Below are positions 8,684 through 16,892 of a stretch of DNA of 64,000 nt, one piece after another. The stretch is from Paenibacillus lentus. Its GTDB lineage: Bacteria; Bacillota; Bacilli; Paenibacillales; Paenibacillaceae. The translations under genes and the position numbers were made by a program. The stretch covers positions 1,860,001-1,924,000 of the forward strand of contig NZ_CP034248.1 in assembly GCF_003931855.1 (NCBI RefSeq), written 5' to 3'. Each line of letters opens with the position of its first letter. Position 1 is the stretch's first letter. The notes under the pieces are model-generated. The model was not told the origin of the DNA, searched no databases, and worked only from the letters and a program-made list of their open reading frames with translations.

Positions 8684-9850
8684 ATGGAGTCTTTGCGGAA
8701 TCTAGTCCATCAACTGGCGGAAGAAGGCACCCTGATCTCCGCTACGCTCAGTCAGCGCCGCAAAACGGGAGAGACCAGTTATACCAAGGTGGTCGTAAAA
8801 CCCGTGGAACTGAAGAAGAGCCTTCATTATCAATTAGCGTATCATTATGCCAACAAGGTTACTCATGAGAATATAGCGGCTGCTTTATTCGAGGAACGGA
8901 TGATGGCCATGTTCGAAGACACGTTTCGGCAGGGGCTGTTATGTACCGTAGATGCCGACTATCAGGTGTTGATCAGCAAGAAATATAAAGTGTCGATTCT
9001 TAAGAAGTCTCCTTCCAAGAAGCCCGGTGCACTGTCGCACAATCGGCAGAAGCAGTATATTTTGGAAGAGGGAACCCCGGTACCGTTCCTGGTGGAACTC
9101 GGTATTATGAACACGGACGGGAAGGTGTTTGCCAAAAAGTACGATAAGTTTCGGCAGATCAATCGTTTTTTGGAAATGGTGCAGGACGTTATTCCTCATC
9201 TTCCTGAAGATCGTCCGCTAACGATCGTTGATTTCGGCTGCGGCAAATCGTATTTGACATTCGCGCTCTATCATTATCTGAGCGTCCAGCAGCGTAGGGA
9301 GCTAAACATTGTAGGGCTTGACCTGAAAGCCGATGTGATCGAGCATTGCGGGACGTTGGCGCGGAATTTGCACTATGATCAACTGCGTTTTCTCGTGGGC
9401 GATATTGCCGATTATGACGAATTAAGCCAGGTCGATATGGTCGTTACTTTGCACGCATGTGATACAGCGACAGATGCCGCCTTAGAGAAGGCAGTGCGTT
9501 GGGGGGCATCTGTCATTCTGTCCGTGCCTTGCTGTCAGCATGAGCTGTTTAAGCAGATAGAGACTCCTGTACTTGAACCTCTACTGTCGCATGGCATTCT
9601 GAAGGAGCGCTTCTCGGCACTGGCTACTGATGCAATCCGAGCCAAATTATTAGATTTGCTTGGCTATAAAACACAGCTGCTTGAATTCATCGATATGGAA
9701 CATACGCCGAAGAATATTTTGATTCGGGCCGTGAAATCGCCTGGTGCCGATATGGAGCGGTTGTGGCGGGAATATACCGCTTTCCGCGATTTTCTGAGCG
9801 CTGATCCTTATCTGGAGAAAGCGTGCCGGGACTTGCTGCCCCAGGGCTAA
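8684..9850 (+). CDS. SAM-dependent methyltransferase (Methyltransf_32-like)
   Basis: A 388-residue class I methyltransferase. The AdoMet-binding motif I is IVDFGCGKSYLTFALYHYL (about residues 182-200), followed by VGLDLKAD and the family-typical VVTLHACDTATDAAL and SVPCCQHELF segments. The N-terminal 150 residues form a separate domain that may bind the substrate. The CDTATDAAL and PCCQHE pattern is that of the METTL25/Methyltransf_32 group, whose characterised members modify RNA or protein. The substrate here is unknown. Confidence 0.82.
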   Translation: MESLRNLVHQLAEEGTLISATLSQRRKTGETSYTKVVVKPVELKKSLHYQLAYHYANKVTHENIAAALFEERMMAMFEDTFRQGLLCTVDADYQVLISKKYKVSILKKSPSKKPGALSHNRQKQYILEEGTPVPFLVELGIMNTDGKVFAKKYDKFRQINRFLEMVQDVIPHLPEDRPLTIVDFGCGKSYLTFALYHYLSVQQRRELNIVGLDLKADVIEHCGTLARNLHYDQLRFLVGDIADYDELSQVDMVVTLHACDTATDAALEKAVRWGASVILSVPCCQHELFKQIETPVLEPLLSHGILKERFSALATDAIRAKLLDLLGYKTQLLEFIDMEHTPKNILIRAVKSPGADMERLWREYTAFRDFLSADPYLEKACRDLLPQG

Positions 9851-9879
9851 GCGAATTTGACAGGCTGAAGTCTTCAATG

Positions 9880-10065
9880 GCATCGAAATGGCATAATGGC
9901 TACGGTGGAACGTCGTGGTGTAGCATACTATTGCGATGGTGAAATAGCGAAATGGCGTAATAGCGCAATGGTGTAGCGGTGTAATGGTGTAGAAGCGTAA
10001 TAGCATAATGGTGTGGCGGTGTAATGCGTAGAAGTGTAATAACTTAAAGGTATATCGACGCAATA
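9880..10065. repeat. Degenerate short-repeat tract
   Basis: About 185 bases built from imperfect 7-9 base units resembling gcgtaatag, tgtaatggt and tgtagcgg. A 40-base unit is doubled imperfectly, beginning at 9967 and 10007 (AATGGTGTAGCGGTG against AATGGTGTGGCGGTG). There is no constant spacer, so this is not a CRISPR array. No start codon with a ribosome site opens a convincing frame here. The tract lies in the 450-base gap between the methyltransferase and ligase genes, which otherwise holds only the terminator at 10166. Confidence 0.7.
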
Positions 10066-10165
10066 GTAGAGAATAACAGTAACAGCACAGCGCAAGTAAA
10101 ATCGTAATGGGACATGCGACAGCCCGAGGCTGCTCCAACTTGCGTAGTTTGAACTGCTTATGTGA

Positions 10166-10195
10166 GGTCAACACTTAAGGTGTTGGCCTTTTTTT
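10166..10195 (+). terminator. Rho-independent terminator
   Basis: GGTCAACAC pairs with GTGTTGGCC (one wobble) around TTAAG, then seven T residues. It lies inside an open frame that extends upstream of the ligase gene. This supports starting that gene further down, at 10303. Confidence 0.85.
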
Positions 10196-10302
10196 ATGAG
10201 AAAGCACATCTGTGGTGTCATACCTCCTATATTCAAGAGAAACAGGCTAAATCGCGTTATGTGAACCTGAAGGATGTTGAATTAGTGAGGGAAGGGAGCA
10301 GC

Positions 10303-12711
10303 ATGCATGAAATGCGTAAAGAAAGGGCAGGAGACACCAAAATAAGGGCAGGTACTTTTGGAATGAGGCACGAAGCAAGATCTTGGCTATCGATATTAGT
10401 GGCATTCTTTTGTACGTTGACAGGGGGCTTCGCCTGCTTGAACCGCGGATTATATTTTGATGACACGTTGCTAACCCTGGGGTTAATGCTGATTGGCATT
10501 ACGATGACAGCCCTAATATTAATGGGAAAGGCGGTGAGTGGACAGCGGATAAGCCGGAAGCTTTTGGACGAGAGACAGTCTGTTTATAAAATTCAGCTCA
10601 CACATATTTTTGTGCTGGGTGGGTCGTTCTTAATAGCTGGGTTGTATGCGGCTCACCTTGTCTTCAGCCCGTTGTCTCTGCAGGCGACTGGGGAAGCTAT
10701 GCTTAAGTGGTGCTTTTACGGCTGTTTTGGCCTGCTTATTTATTGCGCTGGGCGCTGCACCCGAGGCAAAGAGGTTCTTGAGACAGGCTGGAGTTTTCTT
10801 GGCCTGCTGCTTGGCGCAACGGCTTTAGCATCTGTGTATGGGCTGTTACCCTATCCCGAGGCTATTTTTCGGACGGATCAGAGCGAATTGTCCGCAAGCG
10901 GGGCAAGATTGGCCGGACTGCTGCAATATCCGAATACCTTCGGAGCGGTGATGGGGGTATTTCTCTTGGAACGGCTGATCTATCTAGCTCAAATCTCGGC
11001 CGCGAATTATACTCGTCAGCAGAGATGGAGAATATATGCTGTGGCAGGCAGCTCTTATATTTATATTGTTTGTTTATTGTTAACGGAATCACGTGGTGCT
11101 TATATAGCGGTTGCAACAGCCGGATTGGCTGGGTTTCTCCAGCTTCAAGGAGCTGATCGCTATCGTTATGCGAGGCAAAGCGGCGTGCTATTTTTCTTTG
11201 GATTAGTAACTGCAGGTCAATTGTTCTCTGCACGGCTTGCTCCACCATTGCTTTCTGGGCTACTCATATTTGTTACCATCATGTGTGCAGCCTTGGCCGG
11301 AGTTCAGCATCTTACTAGCTTTGGAGCTGGCAGGATAGCGCTTCGATCCTTTGCGGGGTCTGGATTGGCCCGGATAACCAGAGATCCTTTGATTGGTCGC
11401 GGAGTTCGTTGGTTAGCAGCTCCTTCCTTAATTGAGCCCGGAATTCGCCACGGCATCGCCGGGTGTCTGGAAGGCGCAAGGGTTCGCCGGGTTGCCGCTA
11501 GCAGCATTGTGCTGGTAACGGTTCTACTTATAGCCTGGTTGAGCATTGGCCCGCTTGAGAGGATGTATTCACTAGCGACAGCTTCTAGTCGCCTTCTTAT
11601 GTACCGCGATGCCTGGAGGCTGTTCCTCACCTCCCCTTGGTTTGGACAAGGAGGGGGGACTTGGGATGTGATGTACCGGGCGATTCAGGCTACTCCTTAC
11701 GTCGGGCGAGAAGTGCATAGCGGTTATATCAATATCCTGTTGGAGATCGGTCTAACGGGGCTTGTGGTTCTGATGCTATGGCTTGCCGTTTTCGGAGTTG
11801 TTCTAGCTCGTCAACGATGTCGTATATGGCCATCAAGCCTGGTGATCCTTCTCCACAGTATAGTCGATTTTGATATGAGCTATGGCCTGATTTGGTTGTT
11901 GATGATTTGGATGGCTTGCTCCGGGATCTCGCAACAGTCTGATTTGCCCCTAACTTCTTCGCAGCCGCAGTCTGATCAGCCCAAACCTCCGATACGGTCT
12001 ATAGAACCTGTAAACCGCAAGGAGCCAGCACAATTCGTACAGCCCCATCAGGCTGTATATACTGTTCGGCTAGTGACTCGGCATATATGGTATATCTTCG
12101 TCCTTGTTGTTATGTCCGTATTCCTGCTGCTTGCAAGCCTGCTGGGAGCACGGCAGGCGACCAGCCTAGCATGGGAACGGCAGGCCTTGGCCGCGAAAGC
12201 CTCGGGCATGACGGAGCAGGCCAAGGCTTTCTTGGAGCAGTCGCTATCTATCTATCCAGCCAGAACATCAGCACGGCTGCAATTGGCTGGTTTGTCCGAT
12301 GATTTGGGGGCAGCTAAAATGCTGCAGCAAGGGCTTGTCTACGATCGGGCCGAACCTGATTTATGGGCGGCCTTGGGACGAGCCCTTTCCGGATTGCACC
12401 CGAAGGATGCTGTTTCAGCCTGGGAGCATGCCGTCAGACTTGATCCCTTCAGTAGGACGAGGCAGACGGAGGCGATAAGCCATCTTACATCTCTTGTCCA
12501 CCGGCTGCAGCGGGAGCAACGTCTGCAAGAGGCAGTGGCAACAGCCCTCATTGGGTACCGGCTATATGTTCGTTACGAGGAGCTTGCTAATAAGCTCGCT
12601 ATGACAATAATGAAGCGTAATGATCGAAGCTTTATGGTGACTGCAGAAGCGAAATATCTGGGACGTCAGCTGGGAGAGTACGTCTTCCGTCACCCTCCCG
12701 GTCATCGTTAG
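10303..12711 (+). CDS. O-antigen ligase-like membrane protein with repeat tail
   Basis: An 802-residue polytopic membrane protein of the Wzy_C/O-antigen ligase type. About ten membrane helices cover residues 20-450. The family signature is seen around TSPWFGQGGGTWDVMY and EVHSGYINILLEIGLTGLVVL, where the conserved H of Wzy_C proteins lies. A proline-rich linker (SQPQSDQPKPP) and one more helix follow. A soluble tail of TPR-like helical hairpins is then seen (ARTSARLQLAGLSDDLGAAK, AVSAWEHAVRLDP). Such proteins ligate or polymerise glycans in Gram-positive envelopes or teichoic or teichuronic acids; the substrate is unknown. Start ATG 10303 follows GAAGGGAG. Confidence 0.8.
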   Translation: MHEMRKERAGDTKIRAGTFGMRHEARSWLSILVAFFCTLTGGFACLNRGLYFDDTLLTLGLMLIGITMTALILMGKAVSGQRISRKLLDERQSVYKIQLTHIFVLGGSFLIAGLYAAHLVFSPLSLQATGEAMLKWCFYGCFGLLIYCAGRCTRGKEVLETGWSFLGLLLGATALASVYGLLPYPEAIFRTDQSELSASGARLAGLLQYPNTFGAVMGVFLLERLIYLAQISAANYTRQQRWRIYAVAGSSYIYIVCLLLTESRGAYIAVATAGLAGFLQLQGADRYRYARQSGVLFFFGLVTAGQLFSARLAPPLLSGLLIFVTIMCAALAGVQHLTSFGAGRIALRSFAGSGLARITRDPLIGRGVRWLAAPSLIEPGIRHGIAGCLEGARVRRVAASSIVLVTVLLIAWLSIGPLERMYSLATASSRLLMYRDAWRLFLTSPWFGQGGGTWDVMYRAIQATPYVGREVHSGYINILLEIGLTGLVVLMLWLAVFGVVLARQRCRIWPSSLVILLHSIVDFDMSYGLIWLLMIWMACSGISQQSDLPLTSSQPQSDQPKPPIRSIEPVNRKEPAQFVQPHQAVYTVRLVTRHIWYIFVLVVMSVFLLLASLLGARQATSLAWERQALAAKASGMTEQAKAFLEQSLSIYPARTSARLQLAGLSDDLGAAKMLQQGLVYDRAEPDLWAALGRALSGLHPKDAVSAWEHAVRLDPFSRTRQTEAISHLTSLVHRLQREQRLQEAVATALIGYRLYVRYEELANKLAMTIMKRNDRSFMVTAEAKYLGRQLGEYVFRHPPGHR

Positions 12712-13010
12712 CCGCCGAAAGCTGCCCGGAATGCTTTGCACAAAGCTTCGCGCTCGAGGTTCCATAGCTCGGCGAGCTCAGGGCCGACCTCGTCATCCCA
12801 CCAATTCGCAAGCAGTTTGCGGTTGCTGCTGTTCTCGCTGATCCAGAGCAGGTTGGCAATCACTCTTTTGTAGTAAAGATCTTCTCCTTCTTTGAGGAGG
12901 TTATCGGGAATGTAAATCCCAAGCCTTTTGATCGTTCGGTATAATTCCTTGCTGCAGCCCCGGCGGATTTTGCGCGGCGTAGGAAGGGCGGCTTGATGCT
13001 TGTCGTGCAT
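12708..13010 (-). CDS. Small conserved hypothetical protein
   Basis: A roughly 100-residue basic protein (RKIRRGCSKELYRTIKRLGIYIPDNLL, then YYKRVIANLLWISENSS and a tryptophan-rich end). I recognise a Paenibacillus-type small protein sometimes labelled dehydrogenase, but no cofactor motif is seen, so no function is given. Its stop overlaps the convergent ligase-like gene by four bases. The start is unsure: ATG 13010 has a good AAAGGAGG but 17 bases away, whereas a CTG at 13019 is spaced better, and an ATG at 13085 has no site. Confidence 0.65.
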   Translation of the reverse strand: MHDKHQAALPTPRKIRRGCSKELYRTIKRLGIYIPDNLLKEGEDLYYKRVIANLLWISENSSNRKLLANWWDDEVGPELAELWNLEREALCKAFRAAFGG

Positions 13011-13232
13011 TTTATTCAGATTGATCGCCTCCTTTGTAACAGCATATGCTGGCTGAAGAGGGCGGGACACAGCAGCGCCATTCAATATTGAGCTATAGGC
13101 TACTAAGTCAGACCGTTCCTAGCAGGACATGATAGAGTCGAATGTAGTCTGGCGGTTCCTTAACTAGAAGGCATGTCTAAGGCTATGTTAGAATAGATTG
13201 GAAGTAAGAAGATTTTGGGGAGAGGACGAGTC

Positions 13233-13847
13233 GTGGAATGGTTGTCGAATGCAATCGGAGCATTGTTTGAATGGATACAACAGCTAGGTTATATTGGGAT
13301 TATGCTGGGGCTCATGATTGAGGTCATACCGAGTGAGATCGTACTCGCCTACGGGGGCTATCTTGTGTTTACGGAGCGAATTAGCTTCACTGGGGCGGTT
13401 ATATTCGGGGTGATTGGCGGTGTAATTGCCCAGCTGTTCGTGTATTGGATCGGACGATACGGAGGACGGCCCATTTTGGAACGATTCGGCAAATATATTC
13501 TGATCCAAAAAAAGCATATCGACTTATCCGAGGCCTGGTTTTTAAAATATGGATCGGGGGTTATTTTTACCGCTCGATTCATACCGGTAGTCAGACATGC
13601 TATTTCTATTCCGGCCGGCATGGCTAAAATGCCCGTGAGCCAATTTCTTTGGCTGACAACTCTTGCAGCCATTCCATGGTCAATATTGTTTGTTTATTTA
13701 GGTATGATGCTGGGTGAACAGTGGCAAGCGATCGATGAGAAGGCAGGGCCGTATATTATGCCGATTCTGCTCGTCGCCCTTGCACTGCTGATCGGGTATT
13801 TTATCGTGAAATGGTACGGGGCGAACAAAAGGAAAGGAGAGGCTTGA
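13233..13847 (+). CDS. DedA family membrane protein
   Basis: A 204-residue DedA/SNARE-associated (VTT) protein with about five hydrophobic segments. The family signature is visible as GRYGGRPILERFGKYI and FTARFIPVVRHAISIPAGMAKM, with the conserved R of the F-x-R-x-x-P motif. DedA proteins are now linked to flipping of phospholipids or undecaprenyl phosphate and to membrane potential. GTG 13233 is chosen because GGGGAGAGG lies seven bases upstream. The next gene begins directly after its stop. Confidence 0.92.
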   Translation: MEWLSNAIGALFEWIQQLGYIGIMLGLMIEVIPSEIVLAYGGYLVFTERISFTGAVIFGVIGGVIAQLFVYWIGRYGGRPILERFGKYILIQKKHIDLSEAWFLKYGSGVIFTARFIPVVRHAISIPAGMAKMPVSQFLWLTTLAAIPWSILFVYLGMMLGEQWQAIDEKAGPYIMPILLVALALLIGYFIVKWYGANKRKGEA

Positions 13848-13848
13848 T

Positions 13849-14415
13849 ATGAGTGTGAATCTTAGAGCTAAATTCGGCAAGGGCATTTCGCCGAAGCAAT
13901 TTATGGAGGGAATGCAGCGGAATAAAGAAGCGTTTCACTCCGGGTATGATGATTTTAAATGGGTGAACGAGGAAGATAGATTATATTTCGAGAGCCTGAA
14001 AAGACGGGATGATTTGCGGGTGTTGATTCTAGCGGCGGATTGGTGCGGCGATGTAATACGAAGTATTCCTGTTGTTTTTCGAGCGCTTGAAACGGCTGGA
14101 ATCGAGACGGAGATCCTCATTGTGGAGGAGCATCAGGATGTTATGGATCACTTCTTAACGATGGGCGGCCGTGCCGTTCCGATCGTTATCGTAGCGGATG
14201 CGGGAGGAGATGTGCTTGGCCATTGGGGGCCGCGTCCGACAGATGTGCAGGAGATCATGATCCGATTCAAGCAGGAGAATCCGGATCGTGAAGCAGCGGA
14301 CTATAATGAGAAAATAGCTGTAGTTCGTAAGCAAATGGCTGAGAAATACGATGAAGGAGCAGGAGTTAACGGCAAGGTCGTATCCGAACTGCGTGAGTTA
14401 CTCTTGAAATTTTAA
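13849..14415 (+). CDS. Thioredoxin-like protein with a single active-site Cys
   Basis: A 188-residue protein of the Thioredoxin_9 type. The fold is seen in DDLRVLILAADWCGDVIRS (the active-site position), then an EILIVEEHQDVMDHFL strand-helix and the cis-Pro loop GRAVPIVIVAD. The usual CxxC is WCGDV, so the resolving cysteine is missing and ordinary disulfide exchange is unlikely. It lies between dedA and the MBL hydrolase with one-base gaps, so the three genes are probably co-transcribed. Confidence 0.82.
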   Translation: MSVNLRAKFGKGISPKQFMEGMQRNKEAFHSGYDDFKWVNEEDRLYFESLKRRDDLRVLILAADWCGDVIRSIPVVFRALETAGIETEILIVEEHQDVMDHFLTMGGRAVPIVIVADAGGDVLGHWGPRPTDVQEIMIRFKQENPDREAADYNEKIAVVRKQMAEKYDEGAGVNGKVVSELRELLLKF

Positions 14416-14416
14416 T

Positions 14417-15043
14417 ATGTTGAACATTGAGACATTTTCATTAGGACCATTACAGACAAATGCTTATTTGATTCGAGGGGAAGATGAGGGCAAGGCCATA
14501 GTTATCGATCCTGGAATGAACCCGGCCCCCCTGATTCGTAGAATCGAAGGACTAGAAATCGAAGCCATCCTGCTGACGCATGCCCACTTCGATCACATTG
14601 GGGGAGTCGAGGAAATCCGCCGGTTGAAGAAGTGCCCAGTATATTTGCATTCGCTCGAAAGCGATTGGTTGACGACGCCTGCGCTTAACGGCTCGCTCCG
14701 CTGGGCGGAAGTATCACCACCGATTCAGAGTGGGCCTGCGGAGTATGAGCTGGCTGAAGGACAGAAGCTGAAATTGATTGGCCATGAATTTACCGTATTT
14801 CACACCCCGGGCCATTCCCCGGGCAGTGTTAGCTTCCTTTGCGGAAACCACCTCTTTTCCGGCGATGTATTGTTTCGGATGAGCGTGGGACGTACGGATT
14901 TGCCAGGTGGCCGCGAGGCTGATCTTTTTAATTCTATTCGCGGAAAGTTATTCACCCTGTCGGATGAGGTTATCGTCTATCCAGGCCATGGCCCCAAAAC
15001 GACGATTGGATTCGAAAAAGCTAATAATCCGTACGTTTCCTGA
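14417..15043 (+). CDS. MBL-fold metallo-hydrolase (glyoxalase II-like)
   Basis: A 208-residue metallo-beta-lactamase fold protein. The metal site is THAHFDHIGG (HxHxDH, about residues 54-61), HTPGHSPGS (about residue 130), the DVLFRMSVGRTDLPGG segment and the last histidine in VYPGHGPKT. This arrangement matches the YqgX group of glyoxalase II-like hydrolases. The substrate is probably a thioester, but this is family inference. It begins one base after the thioredoxin-like gene. Confidence 0.9.
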   Translation: MLNIETFSLGPLQTNAYLIRGEDEGKAIVIDPGMNPAPLIRRIEGLEIEAILLTHAHFDHIGGVEEIRRLKKCPVYLHSLESDWLTTPALNGSLRWAEVSPPIQSGPAEYELAEGQKLKLIGHEFTVFHTPGHSPGSVSFLCGNHLFSGDVLFRMSVGRTDLPGGREADLFNSIRGKLFTLSDEVIVYPGHGPKTTIGFEKANNPYVS

Positions 15044-15092
15044 GCAAGAAATACGAATTAGTGAGAATTTGCTACAAAAAGTGCAAAAATAC

Positions 15093-15195
15093 TAGACAAA
15101 GCTGCATTCTTTTGCTAGGATGTATCTTAATTAATTGTTTGTAACCTTTGCGAAGCACGCAAGCTGTGGAATAATCCCGGTTTGCGTTCTTTTTT
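15093..15195 (+). promoter_or_regulatory. Candidate promoter with a short terminated leader
   Basis: TAGACA at 15093-15098, 17 bases, then TAGGAT at 15116-15121 resemble a SigA promoter. A transcript starting near 15128 would soon meet a hairpin (ACGCAA at 15157 with TTGCGT at 15182) followed by seven T residues ending at 15195. This could make a short RNA of about 70 bases or attenuate the small gene at 15272. Confidence 0.45.
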
Positions 15196-15271
15196 TGTCT
15201 TTTTTCGGGTATGCGAGACAGTTGCAGATAGATATCAGGCGAGTCGGCAGGATCAGGAAGGAGAGGTCAAT

Positions 15272-15469
15272 GTGAAACGCAGTGTATCATATGTTACGGA
15301 TGATGGTTCCGGTCATCTGCAGAGGAAGAATAAAGAAGGTATGACAATTGCAGAGGCCTCCACATCCGATATCCCCCCTATGTGGCGCCAGGTTGTTATT
15401 GCTTCAGGCACAATCAGGCAGCCATGGCATCATAAGTTGATGCAAATACGCAGAGAACTATATAAATAA
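15272..15469 (+). CDS. Small hypothetical protein (65 aa)
   Basis: A GTG-started 65-residue basic protein. GGAAGGAGAGG lies about seven bases before the GTG at 15272, which favours real translation. No membrane segment or known domain is seen; it contains a WRQVVIASGTIRQPWHHKL segment. It is followed by its own hairpin terminator. Preceded by a candidate promoter and a possible attenuator. Function unknown. Confidence 0.55.
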   Translation: MKRSVSYVTDDGSGHLQRKNKEGMTIAEASTSDIPPMWRQVVIASGTIRQPWHHKLMQIRRELYK

Positions 15470-15480
15470 GTGTGCCCGGT

Positions 15481-15531
15481 AGAGCTGAATGAGTGACGGT
15501 GTATCCCTTCTTTCAGCTCTATTTCTTTTAT
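15481..15531 (+). terminator. Terminator before the sigY operon
   Basis: AGAGCTGAA pairs with TTCAGCTCT across a 22-base loop, followed by ATTTCTTTTA. It isolates the sigY promoter from the upstream gene. Confidence 0.65.
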
Positions 15532-15550
15532 ATTTATTTTTACTCGTCGT

Positions 15551-15576
15551 TGAACGATCTGGGTTACCTGAACGTA
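15551..15576 (+). promoter_or_regulatory. ECF-type promoter of the sigY operon
   Basis: TGAACG at 15551-15556 is followed after 16 bases by CGTA at 15573-15576. This is the usual -35/-10 arrangement for ECF sigma factors. It lies 34 bases before the sigY start. SigY of B. subtilis activates its own operon, so autoregulation is expected. Confidence 0.7.
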
Positions 15577-15609
15577 CTATAGATGCTATGGACAAGAAGG
15601 GGTGACACG

Positions 15610-16140
15610 ATGCCGCAGGAGAGGGAATGGATCAAACAAGCGAAACAAGGCGATGCCACCGCTCTCGCTTCACTAATACAACATCATTATTCTTATGTGT
15701 ACAAATATTTGGTGAAGGTGACCATGGAGCCCAAGATGGCCGAGGATTTGACTCAGGATACGATGCTTAAATGTATAGAAAATATACAACGTTACGATGG
15801 AACGTCTGCTTTTTCCTCTTGGTTAATGACGATCGGAACCCGGTTGTTCATTGATGTAACCCGCCGCCGGAAGAGAGAAAGGCAATGGCTAGTGCAGGAT
15901 GGGGCGGCGAATCGGTTGAAATGGCATTTTGAAGCCAATCAAGAGGAATGGAGCGATTTACTTGAGCTGCTGTCCAGGCTGTCTCCTGAGCACAGGATAG
16001 CCATCCTGCTAAAGCATTATTACGGGTATAGCTACGATGAAATCGGAGATATGCTCAACATTCCAGCAGGTACGGTCAAATCTCGAGTTGCTTATGGACT
16101 ACGCGAATTGCGAAAGGAGTTGAATCCACATGAGTCATAA
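15610..16140 (+). CDS. sigY: ECF RNA polymerase sigma factor SigY
   Basis: A 176-residue ECF sigma factor. Region 2 covers about residues 12-80 (MAEDLTQDTMLKCIENIQRYDG, SSWLMTIGTRLFIDVTRRRKRE) and region 4 about residues 115-170 (YYGYSYDEIGDMLNIPAGTVKSRV). ATG 15610 follows AAGAAGGGGTG. The next five genes match the B. subtilis order yxlC-yxlD-yxlE-yxlF-yxlG, which is what identifies it as SigY. In B. subtilis the downstream products restrain SigY. Confidence 0.92.
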   Translation: MPQEREWIKQAKQGDATALASLIQHHYSYVYKYLVKVTMEPKMAEDLTQDTMLKCIENIQRYDGTSAFSSWLMTIGTRLFIDVTRRRKRERQWLVQDGAANRLKWHFEANQEEWSDLLELLSRLSPEHRIAILLKHYYGYSYDEIGDMLNIPAGTVKSRVAYGLRELRKELNPHES

Positions 16141-16465
16141 CGGACAAGACAAGGAATTAGAGGATGAGCTTATTCGAGAACTCTTGAAGGATTTACAAAG
16201 CTTGGAACGCGTCGTTCCGGAGAAGAACGGGCCTTCTGTAGAGTCATGGGAGCTGATCGTAAAAGAGCGCTGGCGGATGACGGCTTGGATGAGAAAATGG
16301 GAAGTCATGCTGTTCTGTTTGGTTGCCCTATTAATGATAAGTGGCGGCTTCCTGTTCCTATTAACGATTCCGGTAGTTTACGCTTTATTGCAAGGGCTTG
16401 GAGTTATCGCGGCGGTAGCGGTGATCATGGCGCTGCGCCCAGCCCGGAGGGAGGGAGCAGAATGA
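16130..16465 (+). CDS. yxlC: SigY negative regulator YxlC-like
   Basis: A 111-residue protein with a charged N-terminal half (about residues 1-60) and two membrane helices (MLFCLVALLMISGGFLFLL and PVVYALLQGLGVIAAVAVIM). It starts inside the last codons of sigY (11-base overlap) and has AAAGGAG upstream. YxlC in B. subtilis is a negative regulator of SigY, and the position and topology agree. The N-terminal cytoplasmic part would contact the sigma factor. Confidence 0.82.
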   Translation: MSHNGQDKELEDELIRELLKDLQSLERVVPEKNGPSVESWELIVKERWRMTAWMRKWEVMLFCLVALLMISGGFLFLLTIPVVYALLQGLGVIAAVAVIMALRPARREGAE

Positions 16466-16704
16466 ATATGTCGCAGATGATTCATACAGAGCCGCTTCCG
16501 CCATGGTGGATGCTCATTCTAGTAGCACTGCTGTTGCTAACTCAAGGTACGTGGATGTTTATAGATGCCCGCAAACGGGGGAGAAGAGCCTGGTTATGGG
16601 GATTATGGGGAGTGATTAATTGCCCCACTTCATTAATTGTATATTTGCTTGTCGTCGTATGGGCTGATTATCGAAAAAAGAAGAGAAGAATGGGGGAGAG
16701 ATAA
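16462..16704 (+). CDS. yxlD: YxlD-like small membrane protein
   Basis: An 80-residue protein with two hydrophobic helices (WWMLILVALLLLTQGTWMF and CPTSLIVYLLVVVWADY) and a basic tail KKKRRMGER. The ATG overlaps the yxlC stop (ATGA) with GGAGGGAGCAG before it. It is placed in the operon exactly where YxlD is found. B. subtilis YxlD also acts against SigY. The frame is also open upstream to 16246, but that is a shadow of yxlC. Confidence 0.82.
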   Translation: MNMSQMIHTEPLPPWWMLILVALLLLTQGTWMFIDARKRGRRAWLWGLWGVINCPTSLIVYLLVVVWADYRKKKRRMGER

Positions 16705-16892
16705 TGAATATTAATTGGGGATTGCTCGCGCCCGTTATAGTATTGCAGTTTTTGCTTATGATTACGGCTTTCATTTCGCTGGCTCGGGCAGAATCGGTAA
16801 GGGGAGCCAAATGGATTTGGGTTTTTGTTATCCTTTTCGGAAATATTGTCGGGAGCATCGTTTATTTTATAATCGGAAGGAAAGAAGCCTAA
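16704..16892 (+). CDS. yxlE: YxlE-like PLDc_N membrane protein
   Basis: A 62-residue protein of two membrane helices with the PLDc_N pattern: a WIWVFVILFGNIVGSIVYFIIGR end that is characteristic of YxlE and of cardiolipin synthase N-termini. It overlaps the yxlD stop (TAATG). The yxlF ATG follows its stop directly. Confidence 0.85.
   Translation: MNINWGLLAPVIVLQFLLMITAFISLARAESVRGAKWIWVFVILFGNIVGSIVYFIIGRKEA

Noticed and set aside
9880..10065. CRISPR-like repeats
   Set aside because: The units vary in length and sequence, there are no unique spacers of constant length, and no cas genes are nearby.
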